From Bradyrhizobium sp. CCBAU 53338 (lineage in GTDB: Bacteria > Pseudomonadota > Alphaproteobacteria > Rhizobiales > Xanthobacteraceae): DNA of 64,000 bases. Under the pieces are notes generated by a model. That model was not told the DNA's origin and ran no database searches. It saw nothing but the letters and a program-made list of their open reading frames with translations. Of the stretch, positions 53,611 through 63,168 are shown piece after piece (the first letter of the stretch is position 1; each line of letters starts with the position of its first letter). The translations under genes were made by a program, and so were the position numbers. The DNA lies in NCBI RefSeq assembly GCF_015291665.1, contig NZ_CP030049.1, forward strand, positions 1 through 64,000. Direction: 5' to 3'.

Positions 53611-54661
53611 GGATAGCGGCGAATGCGGGGTTGATTTGAGCCTCGACGTGGAATTGCTCTTTGGTTGCTCCTTCAGACCGTGTGGTTGGAGCGAAGAAGA
53701 TCGCGTGTGAAAACTGGGGCGACTGCTCGATCAGGCGGATGAGCGATGCGGCGTCGCTCGTAAGGCCCGCTATCTGTAGTTTCGCGTGATCGATACGCAG
53801 CTCCGTTAGGAACGTGTTGTCTGGCAGTAGATCCGACAGCGCCTCAATCGCCATTACGGGCGAAGGAGTGTTGCGCTTCTGTTGTTCGAGCTCTCGCAAA
53901 GCGGATTCGGCAACAACATTCTGCGACGCTCTTGTGAGCACCGATATCTTTCGAGAGAGTTCTTCCCGTCTCAGGGCCAAACCGTCCGAAATGAGCGCTG
54001 AAATGCAAAGCGACGAAGTGGCAGCAAAGCCGCTTAACAGCAGAACTACCATCAGGCACGTACGAACACGACGGAAATCGGTCGGTCCGTGTATTTGTGT
54101 CTCAACGATCCTAATTGGCACGTTCGAACGTGACGTGGAGACCAGGATTGACCAAGTCCCAAGCGATCCGATAGCATCGAGCAAGGGCGTTAGCTTAGCG
54201 CGAGGCGTGGCAGCGATTGTCAGCTGAATGCGGTCGCCAGTCTCGTCAGGTGAAGCACTCCAACCATAGACCGCTTCTTGCACATCCCACGGGGTTAGTC
54301 GGTCGATTTGGGACCTCACGACACCCGCCGCATATTCGGCAGCGCGCCTCGGCAAATCCAGCGGGCGAAACAGAAATCGCGCCGGGTGAAGGACAAGTTC
54401 AAGCTGACTTCCAGTCAGAGCTAACTTCCATGCTGGAGGGATTGGGCTAGCAACCGCTCCCTCCAGGACCGCGAGCGCGTGGTCAGGCGCTTTCGCGTTT
54501 TTGGGGTCGGTCACGAGATGAAGGGTGAATTGATCCTTCTCGAATTCCACCATCCGAACCTGCGAGCGTCGGCGCAAGCCGTTCGAGAGCGATGAAACTT
54601 CGGACGCCACGGCTTGTACCCACGAAGCGAGGCCTGCCGCTATCGAATTAAACAGGATCAT
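53588..54661 (-). CDS. gspL: GspL/PilN-like inner-membrane assembly protein
   Basis: A 357-aa protein: cytoplasmic actin-like N-terminal part (about 30-215), one membrane helix (CLMVVLLLSGFAATSSLCISAL), coiled coil and a PilN-type periplasmic domain (LSDLLPDNTFLTELRIDHAKLQIAGLTSDAASLIRLIE). It links the GspE ATPase to GspM. The start overlaps the gspK stop by ATGA. Confidence 0.87.
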   Translation of the reverse strand: MILFNSIAAGLASWVQAVASEVSSLSNGLRRRSQVRMVEFEKDQFTLHLVTDPKNAKAPDHALAVLEGAVASPIPPAWKLALTGSQLELVLHPARFLFRPLDLPRRAAEYAAGVVRSQIDRLTPWDVQEAVYGWSASPDETGDRIQLTIAATPRAKLTPLLDAIGSLGTWSILVSTSRSNVPIRIVETQIHGPTDFRRVRTCLMVVLLLSGFAATSSLCISALISDGLALRREELSRKISVLTRASQNVVAESALRELEQQKRNTPSPVMAIEALSDLLPDNTFLTELRIDHAKLQIAGLTSDAASLIRLIEQSPQFSHAIFFAPTTRSEGATKEQFHVEAQINPAFAAIHEPDLPH

Positions 54662-55596
54662 GGCGGGTTCGCCGTTGCCATGCCCTGACGACAGTCACCG
54701 CGCAAACTGTCATCCCAGGCAAGGATATGAAAAGGATCGTCCGGACCCTGTAGCAAGATGACCGCTTCCGCACAGCTATTCCATCCCCCTGCGCCCCCTA
54801 TTTTTATGTCCAGCCGGAACGCGTCACTTGCATCGGCGGTCGCGGCGGTTTGATCTGAACCGAGCAGTCGGACTAGAGCGTCCTTACTGGGAGCCACGAG
54901 CTGCCGTTGGCCAAGAAAACCATTCAGACGATCTAGGGTCATGCCAGGCAAAGCCGCAACAAGCTCGGGCGGCGCGTCGAAGACGTTAATATCGGACCTG
55001 CCGCTGTAAACGGTCACCAGAGGCAACATTCGTTCTATGATGACCTGCGGCAGACCTTGAACTAACCATAACTCTCCTACATGTGCGAAGGGAGCGCCTC
55101 GCGGTCCATAGCCGCGGCCGGCGGCGCGGTAAAGCTGCGCTTCATTAGCGCGATCGGATGGTCTTAAGCGCTCTCGCCAACCAACAATCCGCGCAGCAAA
55201 ACGCGGGGCATCCTCCTCCGATGCGCCGATCGCTATGAAGAAACTCGATAGTAGTTCGCGCGGGGCCTGATTGAGATCGAGCCGGGCCGCTTCGGAAACG
55301 AATCTGACCGATGCGTTGGCTTGGCCTAGCCGGAAGCTGAAGTGGCCATGCGTAGGTCGATCGCGCTGGTCTGCCACAGCAAGGCGTTGGGTCGCGAGAT
55401 TAAGGCTGGCTGACACCAATTGATCGGCTTGCAGACGGCGCTCGATCACCGAACTCGACCAGGAAGAACTGCCTATGTAAATCGAATAGATGGACGCAAG
55501 TGTCGCGAGTGCAATCAACATCCAGAGGACCGCAATGAGGATAAAGCCCTCCCGCCCCCCAGATAAGTGTCCTTCCTGCGGATTGCAAAATATCAT
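54658..55596 (-). CDS. gspK: Minor pseudopilin GspK
   Basis: A 312-aa pseudopilin, long as GspK usually is. The class III leader/helix is GREGFILIAVLWMLIALATLAS; the +5 position lacks Glu, a GspK trait. The large alpha-domain (LDLNQAPRELLSSFFIAIG, ...DINVFDAPPELVAALPGM) matches the SAM-like repeats of the tip subunit. ATG 55596 with GAGG upstream gives a proper short leader. Confidence 0.92.
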   Translation of the reverse strand: MIFCNPQEGHLSGGREGFILIAVLWMLIALATLASIYSIYIGSSSWSSSVIERRLQADQLVSASLNLATQRLAVADQRDRPTHGHFSFRLGQANASVRFVSEAARLDLNQAPRELLSSFFIAIGASEEDAPRFAARIVGWRERLRPSDRANEAQLYRAAGRGYGPRGAPFAHVGELWLVQGLPQVIIERMLPLVTVYSGRSDINVFDAPPELVAALPGMTLDRLNGFLGQRQLVAPSKDALVRLLGSDQTAATADASDAFRLDIKIGGAGGWNSCAEAVILLQGPDDPFHILAWDDSLRGDCRQGMATANPP

Positions 55597-55603
55597 TGTG
55601 GCC

Positions 55604-56338
55604 TCAGGTCCGACGGCTCTCGAGAGAGTCCGCTGCGGGAGCCGTATCGGGACTAGTGTCGGGCTCTCCCGTGCAATCCGTGCTCTTTCCGCTGATGCAT
55701 AGTGCAGGCGCGTCAACATGAATAAGCGTCGTGGTCGAGATTACCCTCGCCTCCCCAAGGGTGTGATCTTGGACCGTGAGGCGGATGGCGGCCGGCAAGT
55801 GGCCGACATTCAGCCAGTTCGCCTTCCACACGCCGCCGGGTCCCGCATAGGCGAACTCGGCCCGATAGGGCGATCGCAGCAGGACGACGGGATTACCAAA
55901 GCCAGACGGGTCAATCGCACCTTCAAACAAGACGAAGGGCCTCGAAGAGCGTATGAGGACGAGACCAGTAGGGTCCTTGATTGTTTCGATTTTAACGATC
56001 TCGAGGCCCGACTTGGCGTTGGGGCTTGTAACCGTGCGCACAAAAGTGACAGATCCTTCTGTGCCGTTGAACAGCGGCTTTTTGCTTCCGCCGTTGGCGG
56101 AAATGAACTGCGATGCCGCAAGATCGGCGGTTAAACGGTCAAGGGCGATGCCAATAAGCTCGGCGCGTTGCGCGCGCGCCAGGCCACGATCCCAGCTGGG
56201 TAGCCAATGCGTCGCGATTGTGCTTAGACAAAAAACAACAATCCCCATAAGTACGATCGCCGCGAGAGCTTCGAACAGCGTGAACCCCGCGATACTCGCG
56301 CGGTGCAAGGCTTGGGAGAGGTGATCCCGGGCTATCAC
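55604..56338 (-). CDS. gspJ: Minor pseudopilin GspJ
   Basis: A 244-aa pseudopilin with leader ending ASIAG and methylated-helix start FTLFEALAAIVLMGIVVFCLS (Glu5 present). GTG start at 56338 overlaps the gspI stop as GTGA. The C-terminal tail is Asp/Pro/Ser-rich and not conserved. Part of the tip complex with GspI and GspK. Confidence 0.9.
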   Translation of the reverse strand: MIARDHLSQALHRASIAGFTLFEALAAIVLMGIVVFCLSTIATHWLPSWDRGLARAQRAELIGIALDRLTADLAASQFISANGGSKKPLFNGTEGSVTFVRTVTSPNAKSGLEIVKIETIKDPTGLVLIRSSRPFVLFEGAIDPSGFGNPVVLLRSPYRAEFAYAGPGGVWKANWLNVGHLPAAIRLTVQDHTLGEARVISTTTLIHVDAPALCISGKSTDCTGEPDTSPDTAPAADSLESRRT

Positions 56339-56733
56339 TGCGACCTCCGGCCCAGACGCGCAGTTTCCAGGGCGAAGCTCGTACCTGCTGAAGATTTAAC
56401 CTGGATCCGGACCCGTTTCGGCACCCATTGCTGCTTGTCGGACGCTGTCCTGAGCAAGGGCGATATATCGACGCGCCAGACAATGCCGTTGAGTTCACCC
56501 GACGTTACGCCCGTGGTTGCGTCGCCGCGCGGCGGCAATGCTGCCGCCAGAGTGCGCGCCGTCTCCACCAAGACCATGCGATCATCAATCCTCCGCGCGC
56601 CTTTTATGCTGGTCGACATGAGCGAGCCGATCGCCGCCAGCATGGCGGTGGCGATCGCGAGAGCGGCCAATGCCTCGACGATCGTAAACCCCGCGACGCT
56701 GCGGGAGGCATTACACAGCCGGAACGCGCACAA
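56335..56733 (-). CDS. gspI: Minor pseudopilin GspI
   Basis: A 132-aa pseudopilin: short leader and helix GFTIVEALAALAIATAMLAAIG with Glu5. Body resembles GspI (short beta domain). Start is TTG 56733, supported by a GGGGGGA ribosome site 7 nt upstream and by absence of any ATG. It overlaps gspH by 23 nt. Confidence 0.88.
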   Translation of the reverse strand: MCAFRLCNASRSVAGFTIVEALAALAIATAMLAAIGSLMSTSIKGARRIDDRMVLVETARTLAAALPPRGDATTGVTSGELNGIVWRVDISPLLRTASDKQQWVPKRVRIQVKSSAGTSFALETARLGRRSQ

Positions 56734-57175
56734 TCTCGATTCCCCCCGTAAGCCAATTCACACGAACTTCGTAGACAGTATTCAGACGCGAGAGTCTAAG
56801 CGTGCCACCGCACGAGAACCCGCTCGGGAAAAAACTTATGGTCGAAAGGGCGGGTCGTCCTTCGCAATCCCGTGGCAATAGTGCGTCCAGCGTCACATCG
56901 TCCGGTACCACGAGAACGCTGCCGTTCGAACCTGATTGCAGGCGCCGGGTGCTCGCGTCGATTCTGGTCAGCACGCGCATCCCGCTCTTAACTGCCGCGT
57001 TCCGGTCGATCTTCAATAGGGACGCGATTTCGAGTGCCGATGCCTCGAGCCGCGGCCGCGACGTTCCAGGCGAAAGCCGTGGCAGAAGGATACCGACCAG
57101 CATTGCGACGATGGACAACACGCAGACCATCTCAAGCAAAGTAAATCCGTTTTGTGCTTCCGGGCTATTTCTCAT
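56711..57175 (-). CDS. gspH: Minor pseudopilin GspH
   Basis: A 154-aa pseudopilin: leader MRNSPEAQNG and helix FTLLEMVCVLSIVAMLVGILL with Glu5. The FFPSGFSCGGTLRL C-terminal beta segment is typical of GspH. ATG 57175 overlaps gspG by 11 nt; the longer frame upstream is a shadow. Confidence 0.9.
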   Translation of the reverse strand: MRNSPEAQNGFTLLEMVCVLSIVAMLVGILLPRLSPGTSRPRLEASALEIASLLKIDRNAAVKSGMRVLTRIDASTRRLQSGSNGSVLVVPDDVTLDALLPRDCEGRPALSTISFFPSGFSCGGTLRLSRLNTVYEVRVNWLTGGIEIVRVPAV

Positions 57176-57659
57176 TGCTGTTTGACGAGATATCGGCGGC
57201 AGAATCCGCACCGCCCTCATGCCCGTCAGCCCCGTAGGACATGATCTCAAACTTGGCGTTCCCACTGGGCGACCGGTAAACATAGGGCCTACCCCACGGG
57301 TCGTTCGGTAGGCTATTTCCATCGATGTAGGGACCGTGCCATCCGGCCATCGAAGCTGCGGGTTTTACCAGGGCGTTAAGGCCTTCCGAAGATGACGGAT
57401 AGCGTCCCGTGTCGAGAAACATGAGATCGAGCGAACTGGCGAGGCTGCGGATTTGTATCTTGGCCGTCTTGACCTTGGACTCAGCGAGATAGTTCAACAC
57501 GCGGGGGCCGATCAGTCCCATGATCAGCCCGATGATCGTAATGACGACCAGCATCTCGACCAAGGTGAATCCATTCTCGCCCGCTGCGAACGACCGCCGC
57601 CGCCAGGCCATTGCGCGGGATGAGATAAGCGTCATTTGCGCTCGCTGTTTTGAGATCAC
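57165..57659 (-). CDS. gspG: Major pseudopilin GspG
   Basis: A 164-aa major pseudopilin: FTLVEMLVVITIIGLIMGLIGPRVLNYLAESKVKTAK helix and the calcium-loop C-terminus LPNDPWGRPYVYRSPSG...GADGHEGG. GTG 57659 overlaps the gspF stop (GTGA); an internal ATG at 57635 would shorten the long basic leader to 21 residues and is a fair alternative. Confidence 0.94.
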   Translation of the reverse strand: MISKQRAQMTLISSRAMAWRRRSFAAGENGFTLVEMLVVITIIGLIMGLIGPRVLNYLAESKVKTAKIQIRSLASSLDLMFLDTGRYPSSSEGLNALVKPAASMAGWHGPYIDGNSLPNDPWGRPYVYRSPSGNAKFEIMSYGADGHEGGADSAADISSNSNEK

Positions 57660-58870
57660 GATACGAGTTGAGTGATAGACAGCAGGGCCGTCATAATGGA
57701 AACGATGAGACCGCCGACAACCACGCTAATGCCGATCACGGCCGCCGGTCCGATAACGGCGACGAGCCGGTCAAGACTCCTCTGTAGCTTGGCTTCGTAG
57801 AACTCCGCGATGCGCCCGGCGAGTATTGGCAGCTGGCCGGTTTCTTCGCCAATGCGGATCATGCGGATCGCCATCATGGGCAAGACCGTTGACTGGGAAA
57901 GGGCGTCAGAAAGCTTCGCGCCGTGTCGTACTTGATCAGCCGCGGTTGTCCAGGCGGGAACATCGCCCGAAAAGGACATGATATCGACGAGGATGCGCAG
58001 GGTGGTGGTCAAAGGTACCTGACTGCCAGCAAGGATGCCGAGATTGCGGCAGAACACCGCAGTTTGGTAGGCCCGAAAAATCGAACTGGGGCCCGGCAAT
58101 CGCATCAGTGTTGCGAGCAGCCGGAACCGGATCACGGGCCGGCGGAGGACGGCATAGGCTGCAAAGATGGCGGCCCCTGCGACTCCAAGAATCGCCAGAC
58201 CGTTGGAGCGCGTCCATTCAGAAACGCCAAGCACCGTGACAATCAGCGAGTCCTGCTTGGCGCCGAAATCGCGCAACACAGCTCCGAACTGTGGCAGTAC
58301 CACGAGAACAAAAAATGCCAGCACGCAGGATGCAGCGAGCAACACGAATGCAGGATATTGCAGCGCATCAGTAATTCTTCGGCGCAAGGCCTCCGTGCGC
58401 GCGCGCTCGCTTGCCAGCATATCGAGAAGGTGGCCGAGCTTCCCGGACGTTTCGCCGACTTGCACGAGCGCCGCATAGATAGGCGGAAAGCAACTCGGAT
58501 ATTTGCCGACGGCTTCAGCGAAGCTTTCGCCCGCAAGCACTGCGACGCGGAGTTTACTCACAATCGGGCGCAGGCGGCCGATGTCGTCATCTGAGCACAA
58601 CAACTCCAGTGCATCGTCAAGCCTCGCGCCCGCCTTGAGCAGCAAAGAAAGATCACGTGTAAAGATGGTCACGTCTTCGGCGCGTGGTCGCCCAAGAAAA
58701 CCAGCAGCGATATGAGCGACCGCAACCTTAGTGTCCTGAGCGACTGTTTCGATCGGAACGAGACCGAGATACTCGATACGCGCGAAAACTTCCTTCGCGG
58801 TGGACGCGGAGATCATACCGTTTACGAGCTCACCGCTCTGGGTCATAGCTAGATAGCGAAAGGTTTGCAT
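57656..58870 (-). CDS. gspF: Inner-membrane platform protein GspF
   Basis: A 404-aa polytopic protein with two GspF domains (about 65-190 and 270-395), each ending in a membrane helix. Motifs: FTRDLSLLLKAGARLDDALELL and FCRNLGILAGSQVPLTTTLRIL, EETGQLPILAGRIAEFYE. ATG 58870 lies 4 nt after gspE; GTG one codon earlier is possible. Confidence 0.94.
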   Translation of the reverse strand: MQTFRYLAMTQSGELVNGMISASTAKEVFARIEYLGLVPIETVAQDTKVAVAHIAAGFLGRPRAEDVTIFTRDLSLLLKAGARLDDALELLCSDDDIGRLRPIVSKLRVAVLAGESFAEAVGKYPSCFPPIYAALVQVGETSGKLGHLLDMLASERARTEALRRRITDALQYPAFVLLAASCVLAFFVLVVLPQFGAVLRDFGAKQDSLIVTVLGVSEWTRSNGLAILGVAGAAIFAAYAVLRRPVIRFRLLATLMRLPGPSSIFRAYQTAVFCRNLGILAGSQVPLTTTLRILVDIMSFSGDVPAWTTAADQVRHGAKLSDALSQSTVLPMMAIRMIRIGEETGQLPILAGRIAEFYEAKLQRSLDRLVAVIGPAAVIGISVVVGGLIVSIMTALLSITQLVS

Positions 58871-58874
58871 CACG

Positions 58875-60542
58875 TTATCGTATGGTCGTTACGCGGAGAA
58901 CTTCCGCGGGCGACGTGACGCCGGCTCGGCATTTCGCGAGGCCGTCTTGGATCATGGTGGTCATTCCAGATCGAACCGCTGTTCGATCAATCGACACGGC
59001 GTCGCAGTGCGCATTCATCAGCTGACGAACCTCATCGGCCACTTCAAGGACCTCGAACAGGCCAACGCGGCCGCGGTAGCCCGTTCCGCCGCAACGCTCG
59101 CATCGGCCTGCCTTGTAAACTTCATCACCAACCCGAAGGCCGATCGCGGCGTACCGCCGATCGGCCGCAAACTCCGAGTGCTCGAGCCGGCTCGTTGTTT
59201 TGCACCGGTCGCAAAGCTGCCGCACCAGCCGCTGCGCGATCACGGCACGGAGGGTTGAACTCAACAGAAACGCCTCGACGCCGAGGTCCAGCAGTCGCGG
59301 CACGGCGGCCGCAGCGGTTTCGGTGTGCAGCGTGGTCAGGACGAGGTGCCCGGTCAGGGCAGCGTGGATCGCTACTTCCGCTGTCTCGGCATCACGGATC
59401 TCGCCCACCATGATGACATCCGGATCTTGCCGCACGAAAGCGCGCAATGCCTTCGCGAAAGTCAGGCCGATAGCAGAGTTTACCTGGGACTGATTGATGC
59501 CCTTGATTTCGTATTCTACCGGATCCTCGATCGTCAGTATCTTCCGGGAGGATTCGTTGAGGAGGCCGAGCACGGTCGCAAGCGTCGTGGTTTTACCGCT
59601 GCCGGTTGGTCCGGTGACCACGATGAGACCGTGCGGGAGCGTCAGGACTGCGCGGAGCTTTGCTTCGTCGTCGGGCGCAAAGCCGAGCTTCTCGATCGCA
59701 AGGAGTCCCCGCTCCTTGGGCAGAAGCCGAATGACGGCAGACTCACCATGCTGCGTCGGCATGATAGCGACGCGCAAATCCATTTCAGCTCGCCCAAGTT
59801 GGACACGCGCGGCGCCATCTTGAGGCAATCGGCGCTCGGCTATGTTGAGACCCGCCAGGATCTTGATGCGGGAGACTATGGCCTGTGGGAGTACATGGGA
59901 TGGTGAGGGGATATGGCGAAGCAGGCCATCAACCCGCATACGCACTGCCAGTTCCGTCCTGAAAGGCTCAATGTGTATGTCACTGGCGCGAAGCTCGGCG
60001 GCCTTTTCGATCAATTCGGAGACGGCACGGACGACCGGCGCGCCGCTAGCTAGGTCGCGGAGGCTTTCGATATCCTCCTCGCGGACAGCGATGGTATTAT
60101 CCCTATTCGCTGCGGTGGTCTCGCCTTCGCTAAGGCGCTGAGAGAGCGCGGTATCAATGTCCTCAAACGACGCGATGGCGACCTTTACCGCGGGGCCGAG
60201 TACAATCTCCGCGGCGCTGATCGCTGCCGTGTCCGTGGGATCGAACAGGGCAATCACGGCGCGTCCATTCGCGAGCTGATACGGAAAAATCGTCATTTCC
60301 CGGAGGAAGCGAGGCGAGAAGTGTTCGACCAAGCTCGTCCCAGCCAAGAGGTCGGCTAAAGCCGCACGGTCATGTTTGAAAAAGGCTGCGACCGCGTCGG
60401 CAAACTCCTGGGCCGACAGGTCGGACGATTCGAAAAGCTGGCGCAGCGTGAGCTTTTCGGCGACAAGGCCGCCCATGCCGGCTGCGACATGCGCATCGCC
60501 CCGAAGGCGCTCTGCAAACTCAGTCACGGTTTCAGGCCTCAT
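58875..60542 (-). CDS. gspE: Type II secretion ATPase GspE
   Basis: A 555-aa cytoplasmic ATPase. N-terminal N1E-type domain (about 1-150), Walker A GPTGSGKTTTL, Asp box LTIEDPVEYEIKGINQSQVN, Walker B PDVIMVGEIRDAETA and His box TGHLVLTTLHT. The four-Cys zinc motif (CDRC...CERCGG) is intact. ATG 60542 is the likely start; its ribosome site (GGAGG) is about 13 nt away, unusually far. The start overlaps the lysR 3' end by 11 nt. Confidence 0.94.
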   Translation of the reverse strand: MRPETVTEFAERLRGDAHVAAGMGGLVAEKLTLRQLFESSDLSAQEFADAVAAFFKHDRAALADLLAGTSLVEHFSPRFLREMTIFPYQLANGRAVIALFDPTDTAAISAAEIVLGPAVKVAIASFEDIDTALSQRLSEGETTAANRDNTIAVREEDIESLRDLASGAPVVRAVSELIEKAAELRASDIHIEPFRTELAVRMRVDGLLRHIPSPSHVLPQAIVSRIKILAGLNIAERRLPQDGAARVQLGRAEMDLRVAIMPTQHGESAVIRLLPKERGLLAIEKLGFAPDDEAKLRAVLTLPHGLIVVTGPTGSGKTTTLATVLGLLNESSRKILTIEDPVEYEIKGINQSQVNSAIGLTFAKALRAFVRQDPDVIMVGEIRDAETAEVAIHAALTGHLVLTTLHTETAAAAVPRLLDLGVEAFLLSSTLRAVIAQRLVRQLCDRCKTTSRLEHSEFAADRRYAAIGLRVGDEVYKAGRCERCGGTGYRGRVGLFEVLEVADEVRQLMNAHCDAVSIDRTAVRSGMTTMIQDGLAKCRAGVTSPAEVLRVTTIR

Positions 60543-61509
60543 GAAGCGCGGGAGCCTCCTCAAGTGTGAGCTCTGTTTCACCTGGAGTCTCGGGCCATCG
60601 CTTTGTGGCAAGTGCGAATGGCCCGTCACGGAGCCGCTCGCGAATATAGCGGACGCAAAGATAATATCGGTACACACTGCTTGAGCGGACTTTGGTGACG
60701 GCAGATATATCAGCCGGCTGCCACCAGAGGGGAAGCACGTGGACTAATTGGCCATTCGCGAGCCCCTTGGCCACGTCCCAATAAGAACGCAGCATTATCC
60801 CACGGCCGGCAATCGCCCAATTGCGGATGATATCGCCATGGTTGGTGGAGAGGGCAGCGGTGACGTTGATGGTGCGCATCCCGATGGGACCATGCAAAGT
60901 CCAGCGCTCGAACACCTCGTCACGTTCGCGCATGACCAGGCACGAATGTCCAGCGAGATCGCCGAGTTCCTCCGGCATGCCGCGTCGATTGAGATAGCTG
61001 GGAGCCGCGCAGAGAATGCGTCTTCCCTGCGCAATAGGATGCACGAGCAAGTGAGGCTCGCGTACCCTGCCGACCCGAATGTCAATGTCGACATTCTCCT
61101 CAACCAGATCCACGCTCCGATCGACGATTTCCAGCCGAATATCCAATTCCGGGTGTAGGAGCGCCAACTCCGATACAAGTGGTGCGACATGATTGCAGCC
61201 AATACCCGAGCTTGCCGTAATTCGTACGCTGCCGCGGGCGACGGAATCGGTCTCAGGACCGTCAGCTACAAAATCCGCATAGGCATCGAGAACGCGCTGC
61301 GCTTTGGACAGCAACACTTCCCCATCGCTGCTGAGCACCGCTTGTCGAGCGGTACGCAGGAACAACACGCGTCCGAGTGCCCGCTCAAGTAGCGCGACGC
61401 GCTTGCTGACGTAGGCAGGCGACGCACCTAACTCTGTCGCCGCCGCAGCAAAACTTCCCCGCCGCGCCGCAACGATAAACACCTCAAGATCTTGTGCTAA
61501 TGGTTTCAC
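60532..61509 (-). CDS. LysR-family regulator upstream of gspE
   Basis: A 325-aa regulator: helix-turn-helix LEVFIVAARRGSFAAAATELGASPAYVSKRVALLERALG and effector domain of the CrgA/DmlR type (GSVRITASSGIGCNHVAPLVSELALLHPEL). GTG 61509 with GGGAA upstream is preferred; the frame can extend to TTG 61530. It is read into gspE with an 11-nt overlap. Confidence 0.9.
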   Translation of the reverse strand: MKPLAQDLEVFIVAARRGSFAAAATELGASPAYVSKRVALLERALGRVLFLRTARQAVLSSDGEVLLSKAQRVLDAYADFVADGPETDSVARGSVRITASSGIGCNHVAPLVSELALLHPELDIRLEIVDRSVDLVEENVDIDIRVGRVREPHLLVHPIAQGRRILCAAPSYLNRRGMPEELGDLAGHSCLVMRERDEVFERWTLHGPIGMRTINVTAALSTNHGDIIRNWAIAGRGIMLRSYWDVAKGLANGQLVHVLPLWWQPADISAVTKVRSSSVYRYYLCVRYIRERLRDGPFALATKRWPETPGETELTLEEAPALHEA

Positions 61510-61754
61510 CCCGACGTTTCCCGATTGCAAAACGGAACTTATTCGCCCGCTAATCTATAATCTTAAGGTCACTGGCTCGCTGACCTCAATGCTCATTATA
61601 ATATACAAACGATTAGAATAATTTCTTGCGAGGACGTGATCTGCTGGGCAGTTGCGCAAGGTTGGGCCGGCAAACGGCATAGGCCGCGCTGCGACGTCAG
61701 CTGGTTAGAGGAAGGGGGCGGCCAGGATGGCGGCGAAGCGCTTAAGCAATCGTC

Positions 61755-62726
61755 ACCACGCGTAAATTATTGGTTGTGCCGGCATCGCCGAAACGTATGC
61801 CGGCCACGGCGACGATGACATCGGCATTCTCCGCAAAAGTTCACGTTGAGAGCGGTTTGCGTCGCGCGTTCGACCATCTCCTCGTAGGAGCTTATGTTGG
61901 GGGACTTCATGCCGTGGGCGCCCCCACAACAGGCATAGTTGGCGCGAGACCCGTTCCTCCGGTGTGATCGCGAGGATCAGTACCTTGGGACGTTTGCGCG
62001 CGATGCGCGTTGCAGTCGTACCGCTCGAGGTGAAGGCGAGGATCGCTGAGGCTCCGATCATCGTTGCGAGATCCGCAGCCGCCGCGGTCGGGGCGGTCTG
62101 CTCCTCGTCCGGCTCCGACGCATTGACGATCGAACGATACATTTTATGTCGCTCGGTGCTTTCGATTATGCGGCTCATGTTGGTGGCGGCCTCGCACGGA
62201 TATTGCGCGGTCGCAGATTCCGCGGACAGCATGATCGCGTCGGCTCCGCCATAGATCGCTGTGGCCGCATCCGAAGTGTCGGCGCGTGTCGGCGTCGGCG
62301 CAGCAACCATTGAGCGTCGAGGCGGCACGATCGGATCAATTCCTTTTGTCGGCCGGGAACCTCCGCATGCGGAATTGCGACGCCAAGATCAACGCGCGCG
62401 ATCACTATCCCATCGGAGAGGCGCACGATGTCATCGATATGCCCGGACGCCGACCGACGGAACAAAGCGAACGGCGTCACCGGCACTGAGGGAAAATCTG
62501 CCATTCCTTATGGTACCAACCCGGATCTTTGGCCCCTGCAAGTCCTGAAGAATACCAATAGGGCGGCTGAATCTTCGTTCGAGTTGACGAATTGCGCCAT
62601 GACGCCTTGCGTGATCTGCCTGTAAGTCGGAACGTATCCGCCCGCCTGGCCCAATGCCGCGAGCATCTCTGGCGAACGGCTGGCGGGTCCGACGGTCGCA
62701 ATAATCTTGGCTCGCCGACGATGCAT
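61755..62726 (-). pseudogene. pyk: Pyruvate kinase remnant
   Basis: Minus-strand fragments in different frames line up in order with pyruvate kinase: N-terminal RRRAKIIATVGPASRSPEMLAALGQAG (62726 down), then DGIVIARVDLGVAIPHAEVPGRQKELIRSCR, APTPTRADTSDAATAIYGGADAIMLSAESATAQYP and a C-terminal piece SAILAFTSSGTTATRIARKRP with LILAITPEERVSRQL. Large parts of the N-terminal barrel are gone and frameshifts separate the rest. The conserved GDLGV now reads VDLGV. Not functional. Confidence 0.88.
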
Positions 62727-63168
62727 GTTTTACCTCGCGAAATTGCGGGGCCGCCCATCAAACAGCCCTGACATTGCCGACGTTCGTGCGTATCGAATCG
62801 ATGCGAATGAGAGCGCCGACGCGATCAAGAAGGCCGTTGCTATCGCGGGCCGCGAGGCAAGAGCGGATCGAAGTGTGCCGCATGTGCCTGGCCTAGCGCG
62901 CTCGGCGCACGATCGTGCCTGGCGCACTCGGCGTCTCCGTCCCAGCCAAGTAGAGCAGCATCACTTTCGCAAACCGGACCTCCAGATCGTTCGTCAAGCC
63001 GGATGGGCTCCTGGCCCGATCGGCGTTTGATTGTTCTGCGCATCGACGGCGCTATCGAGAAAACGCTGCAATCAAGGCAGAGCGGATTCAATCTCCAATC
63101 GTTTATACAAAAGAATGACATAATAAGACCGGCGTTTTTGATGTTATCGTCGTCGTACGGAGGAACTG
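62727..63168. other. Intergenic region before the last LysR gene
   Basis: No intact gene recognised. Short frames on both strands (for example 62707-63030 plus) lack known domains; some of this may be further decay next to the pyruvate-kinase remnant. GGAGG at 63160 is the ribosome site of the next gene. Confidence 0.45.

Noticed and set aside
49690..55725. Near-identical 18-bp segment encoding MLTRLH at the gspD start and upstream of gspK
   Set aside because: Only 17 of 18 bases and in different contexts; the gspK start lies downstream at 55596. Probably chance.
60542..60677. 45-residue N-terminal extension of GspE
   Set aside because: It lies wholly inside the lysR gene and shows no conserved GspE sequence.
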